Shown here: positions 27,009 to 35,286 of the stretch, piece after piece
Layout of the letters: the number at the start of each line of letters is the position of its first letter
Position numbering within the stretch: the first letter of the stretch is position 1
Assembly (NCBI GenBank): GCA_026988515.1
Contig: JALSLA010000041.1
Coordinates: 1-55,129, forward strand
Reading direction: 5' to 3'
Length of the DNA stretch: 55,129 nucleotides
DNA from: Helicobacteraceae bacterium
GTDB taxonomy: Bacteria > Campylobacterota > Campylobacteria > Campylobacterales > Sulfurimonadaceae
Translations under genes and position numbers: made by a program
The notes under the pieces: model-generated
Told to the model about the DNA's origin: nothing
What the model saw: only the letters and a program-made list of their open reading frames with translations
The model's database searches: none

Positions 27009-27743
27009 ATGAAACCTGAGTATAAACAAGTCAAGAGAATGACAACCTTTATGAGAATTAATCATTGGGTCGTTGCCATATGTATGGTTGCTGCCGTAAT
27101 TACCGGTTTGTATATCGGTCATCCCTATTATCAGACTTATATTGCCGATCCGGCTGTAGATAAATATGTGATGGCTTGGAATCGTTGGATACACTTTATG
27201 GTTGCCATTATCTTTGATGTTAGTAGTATTGTGATTGCTTATTTGTATTTCTTTTCACGATTTGAAAAACCTTATAAAAAACTGATTCCGACAGCTGCAA
27301 ACCTTAAAGAATTCTTTGAGGTTATTTTAAACTTGGTAACGCTAAATCGTCGTAAGAAATTTGACTCTACGCACAGTGATAGTTTTAATACGGTGTTCTT
27401 TTTAGTATTTCACTTGATGCTGGTGTGGATGCTACTAACCGGATTACAGCTTTATGTCCATGGTCTTGCATCAGGTTTAAGCTCTATTGGTAATTGGTGG
27501 CCATGGATGCTTCACTTGGTAACGGACTGGACGGTTCCAGTGAGCGGATGGCTAATTGGTACAACAGCCCCGACAGCTTCTATTATGGATGTACGTGTCT
27601 CTCATCACTTAACGATGTGGTTGATTCTTGTGTGGGTGGCATTTCATATTTATTATCAAGTTTGGAGAACCATATACTGGAAAGAGGGCGATATCTCTAT
27701 TGTTGTCGGCGGTTCCAAATTTGTTAAAGATGACAAAGCTTAG
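27009..27743 (+). CDS. hydC: Hydrogenase di-heme cytochrome b subunit
   Basis: A 244-residue inner-membrane protein with four hydrophobic helices and histidines in the expected places: MRINHWVVAICMV in helix 1, VFHLMLVWMLL in helix 3, and SHHLTMWLILVWVAFHIYYQ in helix 4. In Wolinella and Helicobacter HydC binds two hemes b, anchors HydAB and passes electrons to menaquinone. The ribosome-binding site AAGGAGGA lies 10 bases after hydB. The gene is followed after 37 bases by hydE, so the operon appears to continue. Confidence 0.93.
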   Translation: MKPEYKQVKRMTTFMRINHWVVAICMVAAVITGLYIGHPYYQTYIADPAVDKYVMAWNRWIHFMVAIIFDVSSIVIAYLYFFSRFEKPYKKLIPTAANLKEFFEVILNLVTLNRRKKFDSTHSDSFNTVFFLVFHLMLVWMLLTGLQLYVHGLASGLSSIGNWWPWMLHLVTDWTVPVSGWLIGTTAPTASIMDVRVSHHLTMWLILVWVAFHIYYQVWRTIYWKEGDISIVVGGSKFVKDDKA

Positions 27744-27780
27744 GCTTTGCTGGAAGACTGTTATAAGATAAAGGTTCTTA

Positions 27781-29706
27781 GTGGCATTTGTACTTGAATT
27801 GGAGATGCGCTCTTCACAACAGCATATTAAAAACTATATAATATCTCTGATACGACAGTTTCGTATAAAGGCGAAAGTTACACAACAAGACAATGCTATA
27901 GTAGCCGTTTTTGCATCAGACCAAGAGAGACTTCCGGTGTGTCTTGATGCAATTGCACAGCATCTTCCGGCATCACTTTTTCTTAAAAATTCCCGAAGTT
28001 ATTTGTCTGAAGAGCATGTTGACTCCTTGCCTGAAATAATCGACCGTTATCCATTAAATCTCGGTTTATGTCCACTGTGTCAAAAAGAGATGCTTGATGT
28101 AAGCTCGCGTCGATATTACTACCCGTTTACCTCTTGTTCATGTTGCGGAGGAAATTACAGTTTTTTGAAAGCATACCCATATGAAAGAGAGCGGACCTCT
28201 TTTAAGTTTTTTTCACCTTGTGACTCTTGTAATGAAGAGATGCATTGTGTCGGACTTAAGGAGAATCATCCGATTAACAGTTGCCATCATTGCGGTGTTC
28301 CCGTTCGATTGTACAATCATATTTCTGAGCGTTATGCCAATGATGCGGGAAGTTTTCGGACTATGTTTGAAGTGGTGGCAAAAGCCTTGAAAGACGGTAA
28401 AAAAGTGCTTATGAAGACAACATTAGGCTATCGGCTTTTTTACGCTTACAGCATGATACATGTTTCGTCTACATTAATGATGCTTAATGCTTCAAAAATC
28501 ACCGATCATCTCTCTTTAATTACTGAGGAGTTCTATGCGCTTTTAAGTATAGAGCGTCCAATTTTACATGTAACACTAAAAAATGAGGAGCTGAAACAGC
28601 AAAGTAATGCCAATACAATGTATGTTAAGTATCCTGATGACGGCTTTTCTATTCTTTTAGGAGTGGAATTGCAAAAGCTAGGTGTTGACTATATCGGATA
28701 TGAAGAGGCTGATGCCGATGTTGAAGCTGATTTATATATGGATTATGATTTAGATATAACACCCCAGAGTGATTTGAGAGTTTTTTTAAATAAAGAGATA
28801 CTTTTTATTGCCGAGGGAGAGCGAGTGTCATTTCCTTCTGTTGCGTTAAAATCAAGAAACGTTTTAAGTATTGCACACAAATATATTGGAATGCCTTATG
28901 GGCAAGAGATGTTTTTTGATCAAATGGAGCATTTTGAGAGTGTGACGGTAGAAAAGGCTCAAGTGCTCGAAGGTGTTGCGGGGATATTTCATTCGAGACA
29001 GAATACCGTGTTGCAAGATGAGGCCTCTTTTATGTCAGTCATTGCTGAACATCATGCATTTGGAAGAAAATGTGTCGGAGCTTATTTTGAAAATGAACCC
29101 TCTTTTTTGTATTATGATGGAAAAAGAACGCTTCGCATTATCCCTCCCAAGCCTTTTGAAGCATCAACAATACTTGAAGAGATAGCCAATCTTCGTGAAG
29201 GCTCGGACAGACTGGTTCATAATATTGAAAAACGTATGCCTCAGGTATACGAAAAATTGAAACGAGTAGAACATAAAAAACAGGTCAAATTGTTTGAGAT
29301 GGTCGCTCTGTTATTGGAACTTGACGATATTTCGATGCGTGGCGTCACCAAAGAAGCCATGAAGTTTATCGGAAAAGGGGGTATTCAAATAGATATGCGC
29401 ATTGCGGATAATCGCTTTGACAATGTTGCATTTTTATCAAGCATTATCTCTTATCAATTAGCGGGTGTTAGCAGTACAATTCTTGCATACTCTATTTTTG
29501 AAAGCTTGGGAGACTATTTTTGTGAGATACTTCAAGAGTTAAAGGCAAAAACACAAGCTGTTGACATTGTTCTTTGCGGTACCCATTTTGCTAATCAGTC
29601 GCTGTTTTCTCGAATGCAGAGAAACCTTAAAATGAACCCACCTCTCATAAATTTAAGTTATCCGATTGGAGGAGAAAATGCCGTTGTCGGTGGGCTCTAT
29701 CTCTAG
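27781..29706 (+). CDS. hydE: HydE-type hydrogenase accessory protein, a degenerate HypF relative
   Basis: A 641-residue cytosolic protein that parallels HypF over most of its length. Two zinc fingers are kept (C97xxC100...C119xxC122; C147xxC150...C168xxC171), with a linker AYPYERERTSFKFF like that of HypF, and the C-terminal half has a Kae1-like EHHAFGR and CGTHFANQSLF. The acylphosphatase motif (VQGVGFRP in HypF) and the YrdC KGIGGFHL motif are absent. It matches the HydE proteins known to be required for hydrogenase activity in Wolinella and Helicobacter; the mechanism is unclear. Start GTG 27781 has AAAGG upstream. It overlaps hypF. Confidence 0.8.
   Translation: MAFVLELEMRSSQQHIKNYIISLIRQFRIKAKVTQQDNAIVAVFASDQERLPVCLDAIAQHLPASLFLKNSRSYLSEEHVDSLPEIIDRYPLNLGLCPLCQKEMLDVSSRRYYYPFTSCSCCGGNYSFLKAYPYERERTSFKFFSPCDSCNEEMHCVGLKENHPINSCHHCGVPVRLYNHISERYANDAGSFRTMFEVVAKALKDGKKVLMKTTLGYRLFYAYSMIHVSSTLMMLNASKITDHLSLITEEFYALLSIERPILHVTLKNEELKQQSNANTMYVKYPDDGFSILLGVELQKLGVDYIGYEEADADVEADLYMDYDLDITPQSDLRVFLNKEILFIAEGERVSFPSVALKSRNVLSIAHKYIGMPYGQEMFFDQMEHFESVTVEKAQVLEGVAGIFHSRQNTVLQDEASFMSVIAEHHAFGRKCVGAYFENEPSFLYYDGKRTLRIIPPKPFEASTILEEIANLREGSDRLVHNIEKRMPQVYEKLKRVEHKKQVKLFEMVALLLELDDISMRGVTKEAMKFIGKGGIQIDMRIADNRFDNVAFLSSIISYQLAGVSSTILAYSIFESLGDYFCEILQELKAKTQAVDIVLCGTHFANQSLFSRMQRNLKMNPPLINLSYPIGGENAVVGGLYL
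28563..28574. repeat. Near-copy of the iterated palindrome (TTTACATGTAAC)
   Basis: One mismatch at the last base, but the full TTACATGTAA core, inside hydE. Read as Leu-His-Val. Confidence 0.6.
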
Positions 29707-31963
29707 AAAACGTGTACAAATTCACGTAAATGGAATTGTCCAAGGCGTCGGATTTCGTCCATTTGTTTATAAGCTTTCTCAAGAATATCAGCTTGTCGGT
29801 ATGGTTATGAATAATGGCAACGGTGTTACAATAGAGGTAGAAGGCGATATGACAAATATAGAAGCTTTTTTGCAGGAGATTTCGCTTTCACCACCTCCAT
29901 TGGCACGTATCGATAGTATGCGCAGTAGTACCTTGCCATTGCAACAAGATAGTACGTTTCAGATAATAGCATCACATAATAGTAGATCAATCAGTACTAT
30001 GGTCTCACCTGACAAATCACTATGTGCTGATTGTTATGAGGAGATGAATGATAGTAGCAATCGTCGGTACCGACATCCATTTATTAACTGTACAAATTGT
30101 GGTCCACGCTATACAATCGTAACGGATCTTCCTTATGATAGAAACAATACGTCCATGAGACTTTTTTCTCTTTGCCCCGAATGTCAACATGAGTATAATG
30201 ATCCCGGTAATCGACGCTATCATGCGCAGCCGCTTTGTTGCCATCAGTGCGGACCGACGTTACGTCTGGTTACTGTTGACGGCAGTGCCGTCAAAAAAAA
30301 TACTATACTGCATACAACAGCGCTTATTCGTAACGGTTATATTCTTGCTATAAAGGGCATAGGAGGATTCCACTTGGTGTGCGATGCAACCAATGAAGAA
30401 ACAGTTGCCGCATTACGAAGATTAAAACATCGTCCGGCAAAGCCGTTAGCGGTTATGTTTGATACTATAGATGCTGTAAAAAAAGAAGCTGATCTCAATG
30501 ACAATGATGTGAAACTACTGCTTTGTAATGAACGTCCTATTGTTATTGTTTCAAAAAATAAGATAAGCACTCTTGCACCGTCCATTGCGCCAAATATTGA
30601 TCGCATCGGAGTTTTTCTACCGTATACACCGTTACATGAGCTACTGCTTGGAGCGTTGAAAGGTCCTATGGTTGCTACCAGTGCTAACAGAAGCAATATT
30701 CCTATTATTACCGAAGAAGAAGAGATATTTAAGCAACTCTCAACACTGACTTCACATGTACTGACACACGATAGAGCTATAGTGAATGCTTGTGATGACA
30801 GTGTTATGATGAGTGTTGGTCATAAGCAATTGATGCTACGTATGGCCAGAGGGTTTGCACCTCGAAGTTTCTATAAAAAACAGTCCATTCAAAAAAAAAT
30901 ATTGGCTTTAGGTGCACAACAGAAGTCTACAATAACATTGGCTTTTGAAAACAGTATGGTAATGTCACCTCATATTGGAGACCTGGATACTCTTGAAGCA
31001 ATGAATTTTTTTGAAAATACGCTAGACTCTTTATGTCGATTGTATCGATTTACTCCTGATGTTATTGTTTGCGATAAGCATCCCGCTTATGAGACATCCA
31101 AATGGGCACAGCGCTATCTATTGCAGCATAAAAATGTTGAACTGATTTTGGTACAGCATCATTATGCGCATGCATTGGCATGTATGGCAGAATATGCTTT
31201 AGAAAAGCGATATATTGCTTTTTGTTTTGATGGAACGGGTTACGGCGATGATAAAACGCTGTGGGGTGGCGAAGTGTTATTGGCATCACCGCAGGAGTAT
31301 GAGAGAATTTTTCATTTTAAAGAACTGACACTTCTTGGTGCGCACAAAGCGATTAAAGAGCCCAGACGCGTTGCATTGGCACTTCTATTTGAGTATATGG
31401 ATCTAAATACTATACTGAAGATGTCACATCCTGTAGTGCAAAGCTATACGGAAAAGGAGATACGTGTGATGTACCGTATGTATGAGAAACAACTGAATGC
31501 GCCAAGAACTTCATCGCTAGGAAGACTTTTTGACGCTGTTTTTGCACTAAGCGGTTTTACAGGTACCTTGAGCTACGAAGGAGAAAGTGGACTGATAATG
31601 GAACGTTTAGCAACCTCGTTAGGTAGTTCTCAAGGATATTCCTACACAATAGAGGAAGGAGTTATTTCATATAGCGCTATGATTAAAGAGTTATTGCAGG
31701 AAGCAGACAACACTGTTATAGCATCAAAGTTCATAAAAACCATTAGTAATATTATTATTGATATTGCATCACGTTATCCAAATTTACATGTAATTTTAAG
31801 TGGCGGTGTTTTTCAAAACAAAGTTTTACTCGAAGAGGTAATGAATGGCTTAGACGCACAGGGTCAAACTTATTATATTCAACAAAAGACACCGGTTAAC
31901 GATGGTGGTATCTCTCTTGGACAGGCCTACCATGCAATACACAGGAGTTATAATGATGCATAA
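29678..31963 (+). CDS. hypF: Carbamoyltransferase HypF (cyanide ligand synthesis)
   Basis: A 761-residue protein with the complete HypF order. It has an acylphosphatase domain (VQGVGFRPFVY), two zinc fingers (CADC...CTNCGPRYTI; CPEC...CHQCGPTL), a YrdC domain (KGIGGFHLVCDATN), and a Kae1-like carbamoyl-transfer domain (VQHHYAHALACMAE, FDGTGYGDD, LSGGVFQNKVLLEEV). It turns carbamoyl phosphate into carbamoyl adenylate and loads HypE for the two CN ligands. The frame could begin at TTG 29666, but GGAGGAG at 29668-29674 points to ATG 29678. It overlaps hydE by 29 bases and the protease-like gene by 11. Confidence 0.96.
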   Translation: MPLSVGSISRKRVQIHVNGIVQGVGFRPFVYKLSQEYQLVGMVMNNGNGVTIEVEGDMTNIEAFLQEISLSPPPLARIDSMRSSTLPLQQDSTFQIIASHNSRSISTMVSPDKSLCADCYEEMNDSSNRRYRHPFINCTNCGPRYTIVTDLPYDRNNTSMRLFSLCPECQHEYNDPGNRRYHAQPLCCHQCGPTLRLVTVDGSAVKKNTILHTTALIRNGYILAIKGIGGFHLVCDATNEETVAALRRLKHRPAKPLAVMFDTIDAVKKEADLNDNDVKLLLCNERPIVIVSKNKISTLAPSIAPNIDRIGVFLPYTPLHELLLGALKGPMVATSANRSNIPIITEEEEIFKQLSTLTSHVLTHDRAIVNACDDSVMMSVGHKQLMLRMARGFAPRSFYKKQSIQKKILALGAQQKSTITLAFENSMVMSPHIGDLDTLEAMNFFENTLDSLCRLYRFTPDVIVCDKHPAYETSKWAQRYLLQHKNVELILVQHHYAHALACMAEYALEKRYIAFCFDGTGYGDDKTLWGGEVLLASPQEYERIFHFKELTLLGAHKAIKEPRRVALALLFEYMDLNTILKMSHPVVQSYTEKEIRVMYRMYEKQLNAPRTSSLGRLFDAVFALSGFTGTLSYEGESGLIMERLATSLGSSQGYSYTIEEGVISYSAMIKELLQEADNTVIASKFIKTISNIIIDIASRYPNLHVILSGGVFQNKVLLEEVMNGLDAQGQTYYIQQKTPVNDGGISLGQAYHAIHRSYNDA
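31783..31794. repeat. Near-copy of the iterated palindrome (TTTACATGTAAT)
   Basis: Full TTACATGTAA core with one terminal mismatch, inside hypF. Read as Leu-His-Val. Confidence 0.6.
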
Positions 31964-32510
31964 AGTAGCACTGATTGGATCGGGAAATACATTTTTTAAA
32001 GATGAAGGTATTGGGCTTTATGCCGTTAAATATTTAAAAGAGAACTACAGGTTTGAACCCATGGTAGAGATTGTAGATGGAGGAACATTAGGGTTTAAAT
32101 TAATGCCGCTATTGCAGGAATTTGATCATGTTGTCATTGCTAATGCTGCATCAGATGACACCAAAGATTCAGGAACAATCTCTTGTAAAACTGCTCATGA
32201 ATTTTTAGAGGGTGCATTGATTAAAAAAACGGCTAATGAGGTTGAAATTGCCGAGATGCTACAAATTTGTTCACTTTCCGAATCCATGGCTGAGGTGACA
32301 CTAATAAGTATTGTGCCTGAAGATATTATTAGTGTTGAAGTTGCTCTTAGCCAAACACTTCAAGAGTGTTGGAGCGCCTATATCAATACGATTTGTACGC
32401 AACTCAAAGCTTTAGAGGTTACACTAAGCCGTAAAGAAGAGGGAATGGATCTTGAAGAGGTTCTCGATATATTTTCCAATCCGAGTATGGCACTCTCTAA
32501 GGGTTTTTAA
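31953..32510 (+). CDS. HyaD/HydD-family hydrogenase protease homologue with altered nickel site
   Basis: A 185-residue protein with the family start ALIGSGNTFFKDEGIGLYAV and IVDGGTLGFKLMPLL. Aligned by eye without gaps to E. coli HybD (from memory), the three Ni-sensing ligands E16/D62/H93 become E18/N64/N95 here (VVIANAASDD; KTANEVEIAEML). Loss of two ligands suggests it cannot recognise nickel in the usual way, so it may be a chaperone-like or inactive paralogue. ATG 31953 is preferred to the far upstream start because GGAG (31944-31947) is well placed. It overlaps hypF by 11 bases and the convergent protease gene by 14. Confidence 0.75.
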   Translation: MMHKVALIGSGNTFFKDEGIGLYAVKYLKENYRFEPMVEIVDGGTLGFKLMPLLQEFDHVVIANAASDDTKDSGTISCKTAHEFLEGALIKKTANEVEIAEMLQICSLSESMAEVTLISIVPEDIISVEVALSQTLQECWSAYINTICTQLKALEVTLSRKEEGMDLEEVLDIFSNPSMALSKGF

Positions 32511-33027
32511 AGCTCTCAATGATGTTCTCAAGTGATCGATGCGGCATTTTTTGGTGTGCGGTAATATGATACTGTTTTAGCGTTTTTAGAATAGTTTGAA
32601 TGTAAGTTTCAAAAGTGCTTGAAAGCTGTTTGCTAATAGCAATCTTGACATCAATAGTATGAGGAACAATACCGAGAATACAAGAGTGTGGTAACGGTTT
32701 TTCTAAAAGTTCAAGAATGTCAAGGCATTGCAGCACGCCTAACTCATGAGCGCCTCCGCTATTGAGTCCGTACCCGGCAAGTTTTGATGCAGGAATACGA
32801 TAAACACTACCCGGGGTATCGTCAATGTCAAGAGCATCAAGAATAAGAATTGTTTTGTATTCCATAAAAATATTGAGAAGATTGATACCCTCAACACCTC
32901 CATTGATGATATCGATTTCCGGAGTAAAAGTAAAATTATTTTGAAGATAGGCAGCGGTATAAACGGCAATGCCGTCATCATGTTCGAGAATATTACCAAT
33001 TCCTAAAATAGCAACTGTTGATTGCAT
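32497..33027 (-). CDS. hydD: Hydrogenase maturation protease (HyaD/HydD family)
   Basis: A 176-residue endopeptidase homologue with an intact nickel site: AILGIGNILEHDDGIAVYTA (D18), ILILDALDIDD (D64) and GGAHELGVLQCLDILEL (H94). The family removes the C-terminal peptide of the large subunit once nickel is inserted; HydB, with its tail, is the obvious substrate. It lies on the strand opposite to the other hyd/hyp genes, directly after the transposase-derived gene with no spacer, and its 3' end overlaps the other protease homologue by 14 bases. The hydD symbol is by function, not by synteny. Confidence 0.85.
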   Translation of the reverse strand: MQSTVAILGIGNILEHDDGIAVYTAAYLQNNFTFTPEIDIINGGVEGINLLNIFMEYKTILILDALDIDDTPGSVYRIPASKLAGYGLNSGGAHELGVLQCLDILELLEKPLPHSCILGIVPHTIDVKIAISKQLSSTFETYIQTILKTLKQYHITAHQKMPHRSLENIIESFKNP

Positions 33028-33732
33028 TTACCGTCCTGTTGTAAAGTATTCGTCAATAAGAAGTTCCTGAGCTGATGCTTTAGTATGATTATACTTAAAT
33101 TCACATTCTTTCAAAAAGTAGGCAAAGTTTTTATGTTGAATACCACGATATTTTCGCAGTGCTTTTTCAAGGTACTCCCAGAAGGTAACAATACTGTTAA
33201 TACGACTACTGACTTTAATAATTTTACTTTTTCGTTTAAAAGAGTTAAATTCATTAAGGTAGGTATCGGTAAGGTTGTCGTTTATAAACTGTTGTTTGTA
33301 GTGTTGTAATGAGGGTAAAAGTAAGTTGTAAATATGAGTATTGTAATCAAAGGTCAGAAAATTATGTGCATCGAAAACAGCTTCTTTGCAGTGTCTTTTG
33401 GAGTGTTCTAAATAAAAGTACTCTTCATATTCACAAGAAAAATGTCTGCACATCTCATATTCTCGTTCGCATATGGCGGCTGATAATATTCTAAATTCTT
33501 CATAATATTGTTGAACCGATAAGTATGAGAGACCGAGGCGCTTTGCGCTACTATAGGCACTCTCATTATGAACATAAGAGGAGATTAATGTCATGATTTT
33601 ATTGATTTTATGTCGTGAAATGCGCTGTGTACACTGAGAACATTGTATACGACCGTCTTTAAGGTGGTAGACATGACCGTGACAGTAAAGACATGTTACA
33701 AGCCACTGCATTGCTTTGGTATATCTCCTCAT
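33028..33732 (-). CDS. IS1595/ISXO2 transposase-like protein, probably domesticated
   Basis: A 234-residue protein. It has an N-terminal zinc ribbon (CLYCHGHVYHL...CSQC), a helix-turn-helix (SAKRLGLSYLSVQQYYEEFR) and a C-terminal part resembling the end of IS1595-type transposases (INSIVTFWEYLEKALRKYRG, then FLKECEFKYNH). The usual first catalytic motif (ExDE) reads EYEEYF, the IE after the last Asn is IV, and the middle of the domain is diverged, so the DDE/N site looks lost. No terminal inverted repeats were found. Its stop touches the protease ATG with no spacer, so the two form one operon. It may be a DNA-binding regulator. Confidence 0.6.
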   Translation of the reverse strand: MRRYTKAMQWLVTCLYCHGHVYHLKDGRIQCSQCTQRISRHKINKIMTLISSYVHNESAYSSAKRLGLSYLSVQQYYEEFRILSAAICEREYEMCRHFSCEYEEYFYLEHSKRHCKEAVFDAHNFLTFDYNTHIYNLLLPSLQHYKQQFINDNLTDTYLNEFNSFKRKSKIIKVSSRINSIVTFWEYLEKALRKYRGIQHKNFAYFLKECEFKYNHTKASAQELLIDEYFTTGR

Positions 33733-33816
33733 ATTATGAATGTTAATCCGAAAATAGCATAAGAATGGATTTAGTTTAGCTTTCTCTTACATAATGTAGT
33801 ATAAAATTCTTTAAAA

Positions 33817-33832
33817 ATGAATAAGTATTCAT
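33817..33832. promoter_or_regulatory. Inverted repeat ATGAA-N6-TTCAT upstream of the nickel permease, candidate operator
   Basis: Same 5-6-5 element as upstream of hydA (spacer TAAGTA). It lies just downstream of a TATAAA (33800-33805) and 25 bases before the permease start, in the gap between divergent operons. Confidence 0.55.
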
Positions 33833-33842
33833 ATATACTTAT
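33821..33842. promoter_or_regulatory. Second, overlapping inverted repeat (8-6-8)
   Basis: Perfect arms ATAAGTAT and ATACTTAT around a 6-base spacer, overlapping the previous element by half. It may extend the operator or form a small hairpin in the leader just before the ribosome-binding site. Confidence 0.5.
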
Positions 33843-33856
33843 AAAGAGTGATAACG

Positions 33857-34498
33857 ATGGAAGTTGGATATTTTATTATTTTTTGGTATGGTATATTGCA
33901 TGCATTTGGGCCGGATCATTTAACGGCCATAGCAGACTTTTCTATTGGTAAGTCTATGAAAAAAACAATGCTGATTACCGTAATGTTTGCTTTTGGGCAC
34001 GGTCTTATGCTTTTTATTTTTGCAAAAGTGCTTCAGCTTTATGCCTTGCCAGAATCGGTAACGGCGTATGGTGATATAATTTCATCAAGCGTTATTATTG
34101 CAATGGGACTGTATCTACTGTATATGGTAGCAACAGATCGTATTCAGCTCAACAAGCATCTACATAAGGGTGAAGAGCATATCCACATCTATTTTGGTAA
34201 TGCCCACTCTCACGATAGCAATGTAACATCTTTATCGGCATGGGGCATTGGTGCCTTGATGGGTATAGGAGGAGTTCGCGGCATGCTAGTTACACTTGGA
34301 GTAATTCAGGGTCATACCGTTGACTGGGGAATGGTCTTGGCTTTTGTTGCCGGCGTCTCTTTGGTGTTTATGAGTTTTGGGGCTGCTATACTTTATTTAA
34401 ACAGGACACTACTCACTAACATAACCAATGTTCGCAGAGCGTTTATGGGTGCGGGAATCATCTCAATAGCTGTGGGCATTAATATGCTTACGGCATAA
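33857..34498 (+). CDS. NicO/UreH-type nickel permease
   Basis: A 213-residue inner-membrane protein with about six helices. The first helix holds the HX4DH metal signature as HAFGPDHLTAIADF, and helix 2 has FAFGHGLMLF. A His-rich loop (HLHKGEEHIHIYFGNAHSHD) separates the two halves. The family imports or exports nickel or cobalt; at the head of the hyp operon nickel supply for hydrogenase is the natural role. ATG 33857 is chosen over GTG 33848 because AAAGAG lies 8 bases before it. It is followed by hypB after 20 bases. Confidence 0.85.
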   Translation: MEVGYFIIFWYGILHAFGPDHLTAIADFSIGKSMKKTMLITVMFAFGHGLMLFIFAKVLQLYALPESVTAYGDIISSSVIIAMGLYLLYMVATDRIQLNKHLHKGEEHIHIYFGNAHSHDSNVTSLSAWGIGALMGIGGVRGMLVTLGVIQGHTVDWGMVLAFVAGVSLVFMSFGAAILYLNRTLLTNITNVRRAFMGAGIISIAVGINMLTA

Positions 34499-34518
34499 TT
34501 TTAAAAAAAGGACAAAAC

Positions 34519-35286
34519 ATGTGTAAAGATTGTGGTTGCTCTATTACCGACCATGTTCATGAGCATTCTCATGACGTATCTCAAGAGCATCAAGCTGCTC
34601 ATGAAATATTACATCATAACCCCCAGTTAAATGATACTAAAACGATTTCGGTTATTACTAAAATATTAGATAAGAACAATCATGAAGCAGCACACAATAG
34701 AGCGCACTTTGATCAACACGGCGTATTGTGTGTGAACCTAATGAGTTCGCCCGGAAGTGGCAAAACGACTCTACTTGAAAAGATGGCGGAGATGGCTGAT
34801 TTTTCTTTTGGGGTTATTGAAGGAGACTTAGAGACAAGTCGTGATGCCGAACGTATTCAGGAAAAGGGAGTTCCCGCGTATCAAATTCAAACCGGAAGCG
34901 CATGCCATTTAGATGCTTTTATGGTGCATAAAGGGTTGCATGAGATGCCGTTAAAGCAACTGGATGTCTGTTTTATTGAAAACGTCGGTAACTTGGTTTG
35001 TCCGGCGAGTTACGATGTAGGATCACATCTTAATATTGTGCTGGTGTCTATTCCTGAGGGGAGCGACAAAATTGAGAAGTACCCAGTGATGTTTCGTCAG
35101 GCCGACCTTATTTTAATTACTAAAACTGATTTGCTGGATTATTTTGAGTATGATCTGGAACATGAAAAGCAAGAGGCACGAAAAATTAAGCCCGGTGTTG
35201 ATATTCTTGAAATCAATATGAAGGATACGACTTCAATACAAAATGTTATTGACTGGATAGAATTTAAACGAAAGATGCGAAGTTAA
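34519..35286 (+). CDS. hypB: Hydrogenase nickel incorporation GTPase HypB
   Basis: A 255-residue cytosolic GTPase. The N terminus CKDCGCS is the high-affinity nickel site, followed by a modest His-rich stretch (HVHEHSHDVSQEHQAAHE). The P-loop is SSPGSGKTTLLEK, and GDLETSRDAERIQ and TKTDLLDYF are the other G motifs. HypB works with HypA to deliver nickel to the large subunit after HypCDEF have made the Fe(CN)2CO group. Ribosome-binding site AAAAAAAGGA. Its last base is the first base of the hypC ATG. Confidence 0.97.
   Translation: MCKDCGCSITDHVHEHSHDVSQEHQAAHEILHHNPQLNDTKTISVITKILDKNNHEAAHNRAHFDQHGVLCVNLMSSPGSGKTTLLEKMAEMADFSFGVIEGDLETSRDAERIQEKGVPAYQIQTGSACHLDAFMVHKGLHEMPLKQLDVCFIENVGNLVCPASYDVGSHLNIVLVSIPEGSDKIEKYPVMFRQADLILITKTDLLDYFEYDLEHEKQEARKIKPGVDILEINMKDTTSIQNVIDWIEFKRKMRS

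Noticed and set aside
29666-29677. TTG start for hypF
   Set aside because: The TTG overlaps the GGAGGAG ribosome-binding site that serves ATG 29678.
33028-33732. Active insertion sequence
   Set aside because: No terminal inverted repeats or target duplication were found, catalytic residues look altered, and the gene is fused without spacing to a hydrogenase protease gene.
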